DNA from: Gymnopus androsaceus JB14
Lineage: Eukaryota; Basidiomycota; Agaricomycetes; Agaricales; Omphalotaceae
Assembly: GCA_009733575.1 (NCBI GenBank)
Contig: ML769809.1
Location: 10,372-49,116, forward strand
DNA length: 38,745 nucleotides
Direction: 5' to 3'
A program made the position numbers and the translations under genes. Positions 30,683 through 38,745 of this stretch are shown one piece after another (positions within the stretch are counted from its first letter, which is position 1; each line of letters starts with the position of its first letter). The notes beneath the pieces were generated by a model, which made no database searches, was not told the DNA's origin, and was given only the letters and a program-made list of their open reading frames with translations.

Positions 30683-33594
30683 ATCATACTACAGTGAGTG
30701 TGAAGTCTCATTCCTTGAATGTTCCGTGTTCGCTGCAGATGTGGCATGTACGTTTCGGCCATGTGGATATAAACATCATTCATATTATGGCAAAGAAGGG
30801 ATTGGTAGGAGGTTTGAACATTTCCAACATGACAGTATGCGGGAAATGCGAAGTTTGTTTGCTGACGAAGGTGACAAGGAGACCGTTTGATGCTGTGGTT
30901 ATTCCTTCGTTGGAGCTGCTAGATCGTGTAAGCCTTGACTTGTGGGGGAGAGCGAGAACTACCAGTCTCGGTGGGGCTGTTTACATGATGCTAGCGTGCG
31001 ACGATGGAACCGGCATTCCCTTCCCATACTTCTTGTCAATGAAGGATGCTGCGAAGATCCTATCATTGGTAAAGGTGTTCGTTGCCATGGCTGAAACCCA
31101 AACAAATCGTAAAGTTTGTGTTTTCCATATCGATCTTGGTCGGGAATTTGATAACAAGTGGTTCAAGGAGTTCTGCAATGAGAAGGGTATCGTGATCGAA
31201 TGTGTTCCAAAGGACTCTTCTGCTGCCAATGGTCAGGTAGAGCACGCAAACAGGACAATCATTGAAGGTACCTGCACTATGTTGGAAGACTCTACCCTGG
31301 ACAAGAGGTTCTGGGTGGAGGCTGCTGCTGCACAGTGCTACATTAGAGTTTTCATTCCAACAATGCATCACCCGGGCCAGATCCCTTGGCAAAAGTGGAA
31401 GGATGTGGGCATTTTGGACGTTTCTCATTTGCGGAAGTGGGGTTCGAAAGTTTGGGTAAAGGATCTAGATCGGAAGGAAGGAAAGTTAGGTTGACAGGCT
31501 TGGTCCAGATTTATGGTCGGTTACCTTGGCACACGGGGTTACAGGGTTTATGACCCAGCAAGAAAGAGCATGTATCTGGTTCGGGATGTTGTATTCGAGG
31601 AGGAAACGCCTAGGAGGACCCAGCAACTTGTAGTGGAAGATGACAAGGAGGTAGTTGTTGTGGATGGTGAAATGGGTGGTCGGGACCCTGCTGAAGATGA
31701 GGATCACCCACGTACGCCAGAGCCTGCTCCAGTTGCTCCGTGTCATTCAGGGAGGGTTTCTGTTCCTTCGCCTGCGCTCCTTTGTTCCATTGACTACATG
31801 AATGACAAGGAAAACGTGAAAGCTGATGACCTCAAATGGGCAAATGTAGCAGCATTAGCAATTGACGTGATAGCAGATGAGCAGAGGATGAGAGAGAGAG
31901 ACAATCAGGTACTAGCGCTGGCTAGCATGGTGAAGGGAGGTGGTGATATAACTATTCCTTCGACGTATAAGGAAGCTATGCGGGATCCGGACAGGTGGTT
32001 GCCTGCAATGGAAGCTGAGATAAGTGGGCTGAGGGAGCGCGAAGTTTGGAAACTTGTCGATCGTCCAGAAGGCATACGCGTACTAGAAGGGATGTGGGTC
32101 TATGATCTGAAGGTTGATGGGGACGGTAAAGTTTTGAAAACAAAAGCGCATTATGTTGCGAGAGGCGACATGCAGGTTGCAGGAGTGGGCTATGAGAAGA
32201 GTTGGTCGATGGTTGCACGTGTGGAGCCGGTCAGGATGCTAATGGCGGTTGCAGTCGGTTTGGGTCTGGAAACGAGTCAGTGGGACTTCTCGCTGGCTTA
32301 CTTGAATGGGACATTACCAAAAAATCCGCATGTTTACATGCGTCAGCCTACGGGTTTTGCTCAGACGGGGGAGGAGACAAAGGTGTGTCTGATGCAAAGA
32401 CCCTTGTATGGGATGGTACAGGCGGGTCACATTTGGTATAACGAGCTGGAAGACCAATTCAAGAAGCTCAGTTTCAAGTCCTCGCATGCCGACCCATGCA
32501 TTCAATCCCGACTTGACCCCATCTCCGGTCGCAGGACTATTGCATCGGTACACACTGATGATATCTTTGCTGCTTTGATGGACAGGAAGGAGGCAGAGGA
32601 CGCAATTCGTGGCTTCAGGATATGGGATCTAAAAGATGTTAAAGATAAGAACGTCCTCCTTGGATTAACCATTGACTACTTACCAGATGGTTCAATTGGT
32701 GTTACCCAAGCGCCGTTCTTCCTCAAAGCATTCAAATACTTTGGTATCCTCGACGACCTGGAACCTCTCTACACTCCATTCCCTCCTGGATATTCTATTC
32801 CTGCTCGTGGAAACCGCTCGAAGGAGGATGAAGCGTTGATGAGCGACAAGCCATATCGAGGGCTTCTGGGTTGCTGCCAATGGGGGAGTGGCTGCAGCAG
32901 GCTAGACATTAGTTTTGCATGTTCAAGCTTGGCCACTGTTCAAAACGCACCTTTTCCCAAGGATTGGGACCTCCTTATCAAGTTATGCCAATATATTCTG
33001 ATGACGATCCACTACAGTGTGAAATACAAACCAAGCACGGACAAGAAGGTCACAACGGTTGGCTACTCGGATGCGGATTGGGCAGGTTGTAAGGCTACAC
33101 AACAGTCAACTTCTGGTTACATTTTCCTTATAAATGGGTGTCCAGTGGCATGGGCCTCGAAGAAGCAGAATCTCGTGTCTTTATTGTCGACAGAGTCAGA
33201 GTTCATTGCATTAGCGAAGTGCATCCAACAATCCATATGGATGTCGAGTTGGTTACGGGAGATTGACTTGGACATGGGAGGGCCAATGGACCTGTTGGTT
33301 GATAACCTTGGGGCGATAGCGCTGTCAGAAACTACGAAGGGTCACGACTTGGCAAAGCACATTGATATTCGGTACTTTTTTATCCGGGACGCTGTCAAAG
33401 AAGGACAGGTGTCCATCTATCCGGTGGCATTGTTGCAAAACCTTGCTGATATTATGACCAAATTGTTGCCAAAGGAGAAGCATCATCGTATCGTCTCAGC
33501 TTTGGGTTTGGATTGGTGGTATCACGATGCCAGGGGGAGTGTGTTAAGTCCGTGCGACCCGGAGCGGAGCGGCCGAGGTATTGGACGGAAATAG
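30631..33594 (+). pseudogene. pol: copia pol: integrase, reverse transcriptase, RNase H, with one TGA
   Basis: One frame runs from 30631 to 33594 with a single TGA at 31492-31494. First is the pre-integrase zinc finger (WHVRFGH, then CGKCEVC). Next is the integrase core with D in DRVSLDLWGR, D in VFHIDLGREF and E in GQVEHANRT. After the TGA comes VVFEEE, then a linker. RT follows (WKLVDRPEGIRVLEGMWVYD, WDFSLAYLNGTLP, RPLYGMVQAG) with the catalytic pair HTDDIF at about 32551 in place of the usual YVDD. RNase H follows (YSDADWAGCKATQQSTSGY, LLSTESEFIAL, VDNLGAI, KHIDIRYFFIRD). The product would copy and integrate the element. The stop separates integrase from RT. Confidence 0.92.
31492..31494 (+). 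other. Premature TGA in copia pol
   Basis: The frame is identical on both sides, and the text (KEGKLG, stop, QAWSRFMVGYLGTRGYRV) is continuous copia sequence. CGA to TGA, a CpG transition, is a likely origin. Confidence 0.8.
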
Positions 33595-34368
33595 TCCGGA
33601 AAGGGTCCGGGCCGGACCTCATGAGATATGGGACTCGGTGAAGCTATTGGCAACACCCTTGACATGCTGTAAGGTGTCCCGAGAGGAAAACAATAGGGTA
33701 AGGCCTAAGCTAAGTCAAGGCGGCGGAACCAAAGGCGGAGCCGAGGTTTTGCCGAGATCACGTGGCTGTGTCAGCTTAGTAACCGGAAACGTCGGAAAGA
33801 CAAAGGCAAGACTTGGAAAGTGAGACCAGCTAGACTAAGTCGATTTTGGAGCTAAAGTTACAGTACAAGTTTAACTACTTAAATACTACTAAGTCTGGAT
33901 AAATGGGGAAAGTGTTTAACAATAAGAAATAGATTCCCGGGAGCCGGATCGGGTACTCGGTAAGTAAAAACAATAAAGTAATTCAGTAGCAAAAGACAAA
34001 AGAACATAAAAGGCAATAAAACAATAAGTACTATAAAACAAAAGCATGGGAAAGGTGTCCGAAGGTACTGGGGATATATCCGAAGCTGTTCCGAGGGTTT
34101 CCGAGGTTTACCGAGGCTCGGAAAGGAACGGAACGGCTCGGCTCCGGCGGACACAGAAGCGAGACTGGAAAGCGAGGAAAGACCATAATGAAGTCCAAAC
34201 AAGTCAATGACTTGCAACCGGGTTCCAGCCGAGGTATGGCCGAGGTTTCTGAGATTATTACCGAGATATAGGCTCGGTAAGCCTCGGAAATAGGCGCCGG
34301 AGGCTCGGCGGTAATTTAGGGGTAACTGGTGGACTTTGGAGGCACCGGAATGCATGGATATAACAGAG
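33595..34368 (+). other. Long non-coding region before the copia 3' LTR
   Basis: 774 bases without coding signal, unusually long between RNase H and the 3' LTR of a copia element. The second half (34070-34320) is packed with CCGAGG, CTCGG and TCCGAG words in both orientations, and could fold extensively. I see no clean polypurine tract directly before 34369. It may hold packaging or dimerisation signals, or an old insertion. Confidence 0.55.
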
Positions 34369-34699
34369 TGTTAAATGTTGACGAGCGTTACGCAACAAGT
34401 GTGGTGTCGTGTGTTTGTTTCGGTTTCCTTATTTGGTTCTATGTTCTTATTTGGTGTATTTGTTTGTGTTTCGGCGTGACCGTTTTCTTACTATATAAAG
34501 CTCGGTTTGTAGATTCCTTGCTTCCCTCAGTTCCATCATTATCGACTGAGGGTAAGCTTTCATTATTTACTCATTCGTACCTATATTGACGATACCTATA
34601 GCCCTCGTTGTACTCATCGAGTCTATAGGTAAATAAATGAGTTCCATCATTATCGACTGAGGCCCTCGTTGTACTCATTGAGTCTATAGGAAGTTTACA
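34369..34699 (+). repeat. 3' LTR of the copia element
   Basis: 331 bp, same ends as the 5' LTR. Eight substitutions and one 1-nt indel separate the pair. Seven of the eight substitutions are CpG in one copy and TpG or CpA in the other. Confidence 0.93.
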
Positions 34700-34816
34700 G
34701 TAGTGTACACTTTTTGACTAATAATGTTCTAATTCTACAGTATTTTTGCATCCAGTCTCTCAAATGTTATTGTAAAATCACCAGAAGAAAATAGCACACT
34801 CCTGGGATACATATTA

Positions 34817-34875
34817 TTGATCCCCGACACTGACCGAAGGGAAGGGAGGGTCCTGTGTGCAGTGATCGGACAAAA
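34817..34875 (-). repeat. Dispersed repeat, copy 2
   Basis: Read on the minus strand it gives CACACAGGACCCTCCCTTCC followed by CTTCGGTCAGTGTCGGGGAT, matching 22828-22871 and 38615-38662. Flanking similarity extends to a GGCGA and AACCGATC-like stretch shared with the right-end copy. Confidence 0.75.
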
Positions 34876-35006
34876 ATTGGCCAATTTCGCCATATCAGGT
34901 ATATCTTTCTCACCAACCACGTGTTGCCATGCTATCGCATAGGTTTTTTTTACCCCTTTTTTTCCTCTTTAGCCTTTGTCTTTTAACAACGATATAGGTT
35001 CTAAGC

Positions 35007-36749
35007 ATGCATACCGCATTTTGTTTATTGAACATGTTAGGCTTGAATGAGAAGTTCGATAGTTGTTTAAACTCAGTCCCCTCTTGGGCCTTAGATAGTT
35101 CTACTTCTTTGCAACGCCGCCAACTTTCGTCACTGAAGCTTGCCGACTTGCATTCTTGGGTCTCAAATGATGTTCCCTTACACGACTCGTCTAAAACAAC
35201 CTTAATTGACCAGATACTTTTACGGTGTCAATACATTGTGCAATCCAGGAAAGGATTTGGAACTTATTTAAGTATCTGCAACGATTTCCATGCAGCTTTT
35301 GGTGAATTACTATACCGTACCATTATCAAAGCCTTACCTTTGGAAACTGTTGTAGATTGACCACCTCTGCTGCTTCTTGAGCGTGATTTTGCGCCTTCCA
35401 TTAAAGAAGCTTTTTCTAACTGTTCCCAGATTGATCTTCATGCGATGTCACAGTCTTTATCAGTTAAACATTCCGTCTATGCAGGATCTGCTTTTTATTT
35501 TATTAAAAGTCCTTCTCAGACTAAACTACAATCCACCGATCTTTCTACACTTTTGAGCAAGATTTTTTTGCATGACTTTTCCACTTTGCATGCTTTGACA
35601 GATCAAAATCTCATTGAAATATTGATATCAGAGAATCATTTCACGTTCGACAGCAATGTTTCATATGACATTTGTGCTCTGGTATTAGCGGTTTTAGAGG
35701 GTCGTGGCTACGTGTCCACCGTGTTAGATGTCATTTTCTCTGCTCAATCTACGTATACATCAAGTGTTTCCAACGGTCTCCCACCACCTGGTTCTATAAA
35801 CGATTGTAAACATCTATCTAGGAAGCAGGCTTGCATTCAACATGTCCAAGCTGAAGTTAATGATCTGGAGTACACTCGAGACACTTGGCCTCAGCCTGTT
35901 GACCAGTCTACTATAATGGAATGTATTAAATCTTATGGAGAATCTATTAAATATGTGCTCCTTTCTGTATGCGCTTCATGTGGTGCTGAAGATCGAGAAA
36001 GAACGGGTTCCTTTGTACCCCTTCAGGCTTTACCCTCCTTGGATAACCTTCATGTCAAAAATCAACAAATTATAGATCATACTCCCTGTGCCCATTTTAC
36101 TGACCTCAATCCCATCGCTATTGATGATCTAGATGAAAGGCCTTACAGACTCATTGACAACACCGAGGTCCCTAATACTTCATTGGATCCGCTCGTTGTT
36201 TTCGAGGTATTGTCGGTGACTTTCAGTTATGAGGAGATGCAAATTTTCCGTGCAGCCATGATTGCTGACTCTGCGATTATCGTTGGTTCTTGTGCTATGG
36301 CAGCGATCAGTCGTGTGGCAATGTCTGCACCTTGTAGACTAGATATGCTGGTTGGTTTCAACGGTGGAAAGGCACTGTATACAGCACTTGGAAACTTTGG
36401 GTGAGATTATTTTCCTGCTCGTGTCTGAATATGTTTCTGATGTATTTTGTTATTTAGTTTTTGTATCATCCCCGAGAAGGTCCATGATAAATGTGCCAGT
36501 ACTATTCATGTTGTCTCCTCTTTCCGCAGGAATGGTTGCAGATCAGTTAATGTCGTGATGGCAACTCATACAGCGGTTTGGAATCACATACTTTCTTCCC
36601 CGAGCACTGCACATACACTTTTTTTGTCCGCGACGCATGCATTTGTAATCTATCCAGAGCTCGCATTTTCGGGAATTGCTCTCATGCGGAGCATGAATTA
36701 TCCACCTCCTTGTCAAGAACCAAATATGATTTCCAGATCGAGCTTCTAA
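35007..36749 (+). pseudogene. Two-exon gene: Helitron-like N-terminus with NTase-like C-terminus, one TGA
   Basis: Exons 35007-36400 and 36458-36749 (57-nt GT-AG intron) make 562 codons in one frame except for a TGA at 35358-35360 (codon 118). The middle contains VCASCGAEDRERTG after a SIKYVLLS stretch, resembling the single-CxxC segments that begin mushroom Helitron-associated proteins. The C-terminal 190 residues resemble a nucleotidyltransferase-like domain common in mushroom proteins: FSYEEMQIFRAAMIADSAII, GSCAM, a degenerate LDMLV in place of the usual DxD, then SVNVVMATHTAVWNHIL, FLSATHAFVIYPELA and a final SRSSF. The missing first acidic residue of DxD suggests no catalysis. Both assignments are from pattern memory. 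Later in-frame ATGs exist, but the whole frame has coding-like composition. Confidence 0.55.
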
Positions 36750-37448
36750 GCACTCGTCACGCAATTCGCAGATATGTGCCAAACATCTGGACAATGGACC
36801 TGGAACCGGCCCGGAATCCAATTCGGAACCTACAATGGGTCCGGACTCCACAACGGTTCCGCATAATAACTAATTTTCACTCAACATTACACTTTTGACT
36901 CATTACAAGTCATACATGTTTACTATATAAGCAGACCATAATTACATTAGACCCCAGTCGTATATTTTGTATCCATCAGTCATAGGCACTTGAGAATACA
37001 ACTGGCTCAATTTATTCCAGCTAACTACTGAAGAAGGACCTCTGAAGATTTCCCAGAACCTTAATTATCCCAGTTAACTACTGAAGAAGGACCTCTGACG
37101 CTTTCCCAGAACCTTAAATACCCGATTTGCTGAAGCTTTCCCAGTTAAATCACATCACGAAACTTACGCTTTGACCATCGATCTTACGTTTTGACCAATC
37201 AATCACGATTAAATACCCAAATATACCATTGTAGTTGCCCAACGCAACTATGTATACCATTTTTAGACACGTCGACTATTTCATTTCGACAAGCCTTCAG
37301 ACAACTAGTCTGAATATACCCTTCTGAATTCCATCCGTAATTCAGATAAACGAACTTGTACTCAGTTCTTTACACTCCTCAGCGGGACGACACTATTTGG
37401 AACCACCTTTTGACACTGGGCTGGAAAGTATGCTGACATAATGGGTCT
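36750..37448. other. Gene-free stretch with a 53-bp tandem pair
   Basis: No coding signal. Two 53-bp units (37017-37069 and 37070-37122, each starting CCAGYTAACTACTGAAGAAG) are nearly identical, and a partial third follows. Around 37150-37200, ACTTACGCTTTGACC-like words also recur. Confidence 0.6.
37017..37122. repeat. 53-bp tandem pair
   Basis: The two units differ by only a few bases and carry the same landmarks (GAAGAAGGACCTCTGA, TTTCCCAGAACCTTAA) at the same offsets. Confidence 0.88.
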
Positions 37449-37712
37449 TTGGATTACATTGACACTGGTTCATGTCCTGCTCTAAGGCGATCACTTTGGG
37501 GAGGGAAAGGAATTTGGCATGCAAGCTGGTCTAACGTTATGGACAGCGGGAACGATTACTATTACCAGTGCGCTGCTCAATCCTTTGAGCGCGATGAGCT
37601 GTTTTATGTATGGCAGTTCGCAACTCATTGTTCTGATTGGAACTGTCCGTATGTATGGATGTCGTGTAGGATCTCTGTAGATGGGGTTATCATGCCTCCC
37701 CCCGACGATTAA
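37449..37712 (+). CDS. Small hypothetical protein, cysteine/tryptophan-rich
   Basis: An 87-codon frame (YIDTGSCPALRRSLWGGKGI, NCPYVWMSC, IMPPPDD). The spacing CPALRRSL resembles the cysteine-containing end of mushroom proteins that carry the nucleotidyltransferase-like domain seen 700 bp upstream. It may therefore be the detached C-terminal exon of that gene. No upstream exon connects it with certainty. Low-confidence coding call. Confidence 0.3.
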   Translation: MDYIDTGSCPALRRSLWGGKGIWHASWSNVMDSGNDYYYQCAAQSFERDELFYVWQFATHCSDWNCPYVWMSCRISVDGVIMPPPDD

Positions 37713-38042
37713 CAATTGTAATCTCATACTCCTCATTCAACTCAACTTTATGTTTGACCACCGACATCGACGTTCCCTATGTATTAGGCTTTGGAAGATA
37801 CTAGCAGTGACCCGTGCGATGCACTGGTGAAGACATCCTATGGTGAATGTAAGTCTAAGAAAGACCAAATGGCGTACCATACTGATCTGCAAGTGTTCAT
37901 TTCTGCTCGTGCACCTAACTTGTGAGTATTGTGTCTTCAAAGAAACAAGGGTTATTTGAACAAACTCAATTTTATTGATAAATCCTTTCATTTTGAGAAT
38001 ATATGGCATACAATTGGTGTACCTACCATAACTACTACTGCC
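37713..38042. other. Short gene-free stretch
   Basis: No coding signal. 37800-37835 contains a CCCGTGCGATGCACTGG word without a partner in the window. Confidence 0.4.
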
Positions 38043-38245
38043 TGGGGCTGTCGGGGATTGCCACGCTAGTGGCGCTACGGATCGTTAATTGGGGATAAGC
38101 GAAGGATGCTCGCTTTATGCTTAAGCGAAGGAAATTGTACAAAATTTGCAGTGAGCGCTTATTTATTACTAAATCTGGGGCTGGTCGGTACTGTAGCGAT
38201 AAATCATCCTTAGCACCACTAGCGTGGCAATCCCCGACAGGCCCA
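38043..38245. mobile_element. MITE with 35-bp terminal inverted repeats
   Basis: The ends (38043-38077 and 38211-38245) are inverted repeats with two mismatches, reading TGGGSCTGTCGGGGATTGCC at the outside. The 133-bp interior is non-coding and includes two GCGAAGGA words. No target-site duplication is obvious next to the ends, so the superfamily is open. Confidence 0.82.
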
Positions 38246-38745
38246 ATGCTAGGTACACGAGCTCATTTCAGAGGCCAAACCTCAGAGGCAGTTGCGAAGG
38301 GCGTAGCTTGCTCGTGACAACCTGATTTCAAAGATGAAACTTCCAAAGAGGAAGATACTAGTTTAAACCCAAAATACAGCACAATTAATATGTCAAAAAC
38401 AGCCGAGAAAAATATATATGTAACCCTAACAAGATTTCGTGTAACGTAGTCATATTTAGGAAGGTCAAAGGCCAACGTCTAACGAGGACGATGGGGGTAG
38501 ACGAGAAAGGAACGGAAGCAGAAACATATGTTTCACGGAAGTAAAAAAAACGTGGCGAAACGTGGCGCCTGGGAACAACCTTCCTAAAAGCATCGTTTTT
38601 GGCGACTTTTTAACCGATCGCTGCGAACAGGACCCTCCCCTTCCCTTCGGTCGGTCAGTGCCGGGGATAAATGATAAGACTCAGATAAGTTCACGTGTCT
38701 TTCGGATCGATACATCCGATTCCGCTCGCGTGCCTGCCGAGGATT
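38246..38745. other. Right end of window: repeats, no gene
   Basis: Copy 3 of the dispersed repeat lies at 38615-38662 (AACAGGACCCTCCCCTTCCC, then TTCGGTCGGTCAGTGCCGGGG). 38684-38745 repeats the GATAAGTTCAC...CGTGTCTTTCGGAT...GCCTGCC segment found upstream of the MFS gene at 25421-25459. No coding frame is supported. Confidence 0.6.

Larger units (their letters stand above)
29306..34699 (+). mobile_element. Ty1/copia LTR retrotransposon, complete ends, inactive
   Basis: The 5394-bp element has two LTRs (29306-29635 and 34369-34699), both starting TGTTAAAT and ending GTTTACA. It is flanked by the 5-bp duplication GTAGT (29301-29305 and 34700-34704). Domain order gag, integrase, RT, RNase H is the copia (Pseudoviridae) order. 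It is dead: gag is frameshifted, the aspartic protease is missing, and the integrase tail has a TGA. The LTRs differ at 8 positions plus one indel in 330 bp (about 97% identity), so it is not brand new. A long (774-bp) non-coding region lies between pol and the 3' LTR. Confidence 0.95.

Noticed and set aside
33581..34355. Open frames between pol and the 3' LTR of the copia element
   Set aside because: They are short, have no similarity to retroelement proteins, and lie in a CCGAGG-rich structured region.

Overview
The window reads as genomic DNA of a filamentous basidiomycete, most likely an Agaricomycete (mushroom-type fungus). The reasons are: genes split by many 50-65 nt GT-AG introns; a CxC2/KDZ transposase relic; a fungal Ty1/copia element; a fungal-type LINE tail; and several small gene families of the kind seen in mushroom genomes. 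I cannot name a species. Most of the window is mobile DNA or decayed genes. Only two ordinary single-copy-type genes stand out: a medium-chain dehydrogenase (23710-24896) and a multi-exon MFS transporter (25574-27923).

Layout. 1-291 holds the ends of inverted-repeat elements abutting a decayed KDZ transposase gene (about 300-2310, minus). A tRNA-like sequence (2404-2492) lies just upstream of it. 2.6-8.4 kb carries several broken, spliced hypothetical genes and an unusual array in which one exon-plus-intron unit of about 190 bp is repeated six times (6.2-7.26 kb). 9.1-11.25 kb is an eight-exon minus-strand gene with an RNase H1 N-terminal-like domain. It is broken by one TGA, and one of its introns contains a complete 1.1-kb solo LTR with a 5-bp target-site duplication. 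11.5-13.07 kb is another decayed hypothetical gene. 13.3-15.5 kb is tandem-repeat DNA with a small inverted-repeat element. 15,530-17,226 is a 5'-truncated LINE copy with a poly-A tail and a 13-bp target-site duplication.

18.3-21.85 kb is a nested cluster of one element family with CATCAGCAAAA / TTTTGCTGATG ends. The outer copy without its insert (700 bp) and the third copy (699 bp) are the same length. 22.3-23.5 kb contains a gypsy reverse-transcriptase fragment cut by a TA-flanked MITE, and a second reverse-transcriptase fragment cut by an 8-bp-TSD, hAT-like MITE. After the two host genes, 29,306-34,699 is a full-length but dead copia retrotransposon with two LTRs and a GTAGT duplication. 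It has lost its protease, and its LTR differences fall almost entirely at CpG sites. 35-36.75 kb is a two-exon gene with one TGA, possibly a Helitron-type N-terminus joined to a nucleotidyltransferase-like domain. The right end carries a 35-bp-TIR element and a copy of a segment also found in the transporter promoter.

Overall this is a transposon sink. Elements insert into older elements and introns, and most coding relics are broken by only one or two lesions. Five of the seven nonsense codons I found are TGA, and the LTR substitutions fit CpG deamination. I did not find a clear new defence or metabolic system. The most unusual structures are the CATCAG element cluster with its copied junction, the repeated-exon array, the intronic solo LTR, and the chimeric gene at 35-36.7 kb.
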